From: Anadara kagoshimensis
Lineage: Eukaryota > Mollusca > Bivalvia > Arcoida > Arcidae
Length of the DNA: 64,000 nt
Assembly (NCBI GenBank): GCA_021292105.1
Contig: CM037869.1
Coordinates: forward strand, 32,772,835-32,836,834
Reading direction: 5' to 3'
Both the position numbers and the translations under genes were made by a program. How positions within the stretch are numbered: the first letter of the stretch is position 1; every line of letters begins with the position of its first letter. The notes beneath the pieces are model-generated. The model was given only the letters and a program-made list of their open reading frames with translations. It ran no database searches and was not told the origin of the DNA. This document shows, piece after piece, positions 63,481 through 64,000 of the stretch.

Positions 63481-63612
63481 CTACAATATAGATTTAGCAT
63501 TTGGATTGGATTTTGGAACCAGCAAAGAACCATGTATGTCAGGAAACGTCGTAATAATTTGAAGGATGCATATGATATTGCTGCTAGATCGTCGGAAAAG
63601 GCTAAAGCAAAA

Positions 63613-63855
63613 CAAATTAGAACTGTCTCTTGAGAGCAAAATACCCCTCCCCCGCCTCCAATATTTAATGTTTTCCCACGACCTTGACCTTTCTGATATG
63701 GCATTGGTTTAAGGTCATGGCACACCTTTGAACCAAAAAGATTATTCATGTGGAGTTTTATGACAGCGCAGCTATGTGATATGGTCAGGACACGACAGAC
63801 TGACAGACATGGTGATTCCAATATACCCCTCAAACTAGTTTGCGGAGGGTATAAA
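63613..63855 (+). mobile_element. Hairpin-ended dispersed repeat (family H2), copy 2
   Basis: Same block order as 15533-15872, with the CTCAAACTAGTTTG hairpin at its end. Confidence 0.55.
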
Positions 63856-64000
63856 CACGGGGGACAATCACGTGACTTATGTTGATCACGCTTTCACCTA
63901 AAAACCCTCGCTTCGAAGGTAAGTTGACCATAGTTTTATATGATAGCGCGTGAATTTGAAAATAATATGTAGCCCGCGGAAGAAGTATATGTGCACTAAG
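63856..64000. other. Window edge; possible promoter-like stretch
   Basis: CACGTGAC (63869-63876) is followed by a relatively GC-rich stretch and a good donor-like GAAG|GTAAGT at 63918. It could be the non-coding first exon of a plus-strand gene beyond the window, but nothing coding is visible. Confidence 0.2.

Overview
The window is animal nuclear DNA: AT-rich, with small exons in long repeat-filled introns, GT-AG splice sites, several SINE families and many small TA-flanked inverted-repeat elements. A Shark/HTK16-type kinase (SH2-ankyrin-SH2-kinase, a family known from Hydra and Drosophila and not from vertebrates), together with the style of the dispersed repeats, suggests a lophotrochozoan, most likely a bivalve mollusc. 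That assignment is inference.

Three host genes are supported. (1) 534-2174 (+): the last three exons of a receptor-type tyrosine phosphatase, covering the end of a catalytically dead D2 domain and a C-terminal YANA tail. The rest lies upstream of the window. (2) 13371-51076 (-): a complete 19-exon Shark-type non-receptor tyrosine kinase of about 813 residues. All exon phases agree, and the conceptual frame breaks at only one place, an A7 run in the kinase domain. (3) 52262-58068 (+): a complete three-exon RNF7/RBX2 RING-box gene of 108 residues. Shark and RNF7 are divergent and share a 1.2-kb intergenic region with ETS-like and YY1-like motifs and a composite tetranucleotide microsatellite.

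The rest is repeats. 2175-13370 and 58069-64000 contain no gene I could recognise. Transposon remains include a deleted mariner, a pogo-like element inside a satellite, a 3.2-kb TTAA-flanked element nested inside a MITE in RNF7 intron 1, a SINE nested in another copy of that MITE, at least ten SINE copies of one tRNA-derived family, and several long foldbacks.

The most unusual feature lies in the Shark introns. At four exon-intron junctions (exon 2 acceptor, exon 10 acceptor, exon 11 donor, exon 14 donor) a tandem array starts at the splice junction and extends into the intron, and its units carry copies of the splice site, in three cases with the adjoining coding bases. The exon 2 array has about 15 extra copies of an acceptor plus the SH2 phosphotyrosine-binding strand. 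The exon 11 array has about 29 copies of the exon's last 25 bases, roughly 21 of them with a donor, and each could define an in-frame 21-nt microexon. No virus-like or LTR element was recognised.
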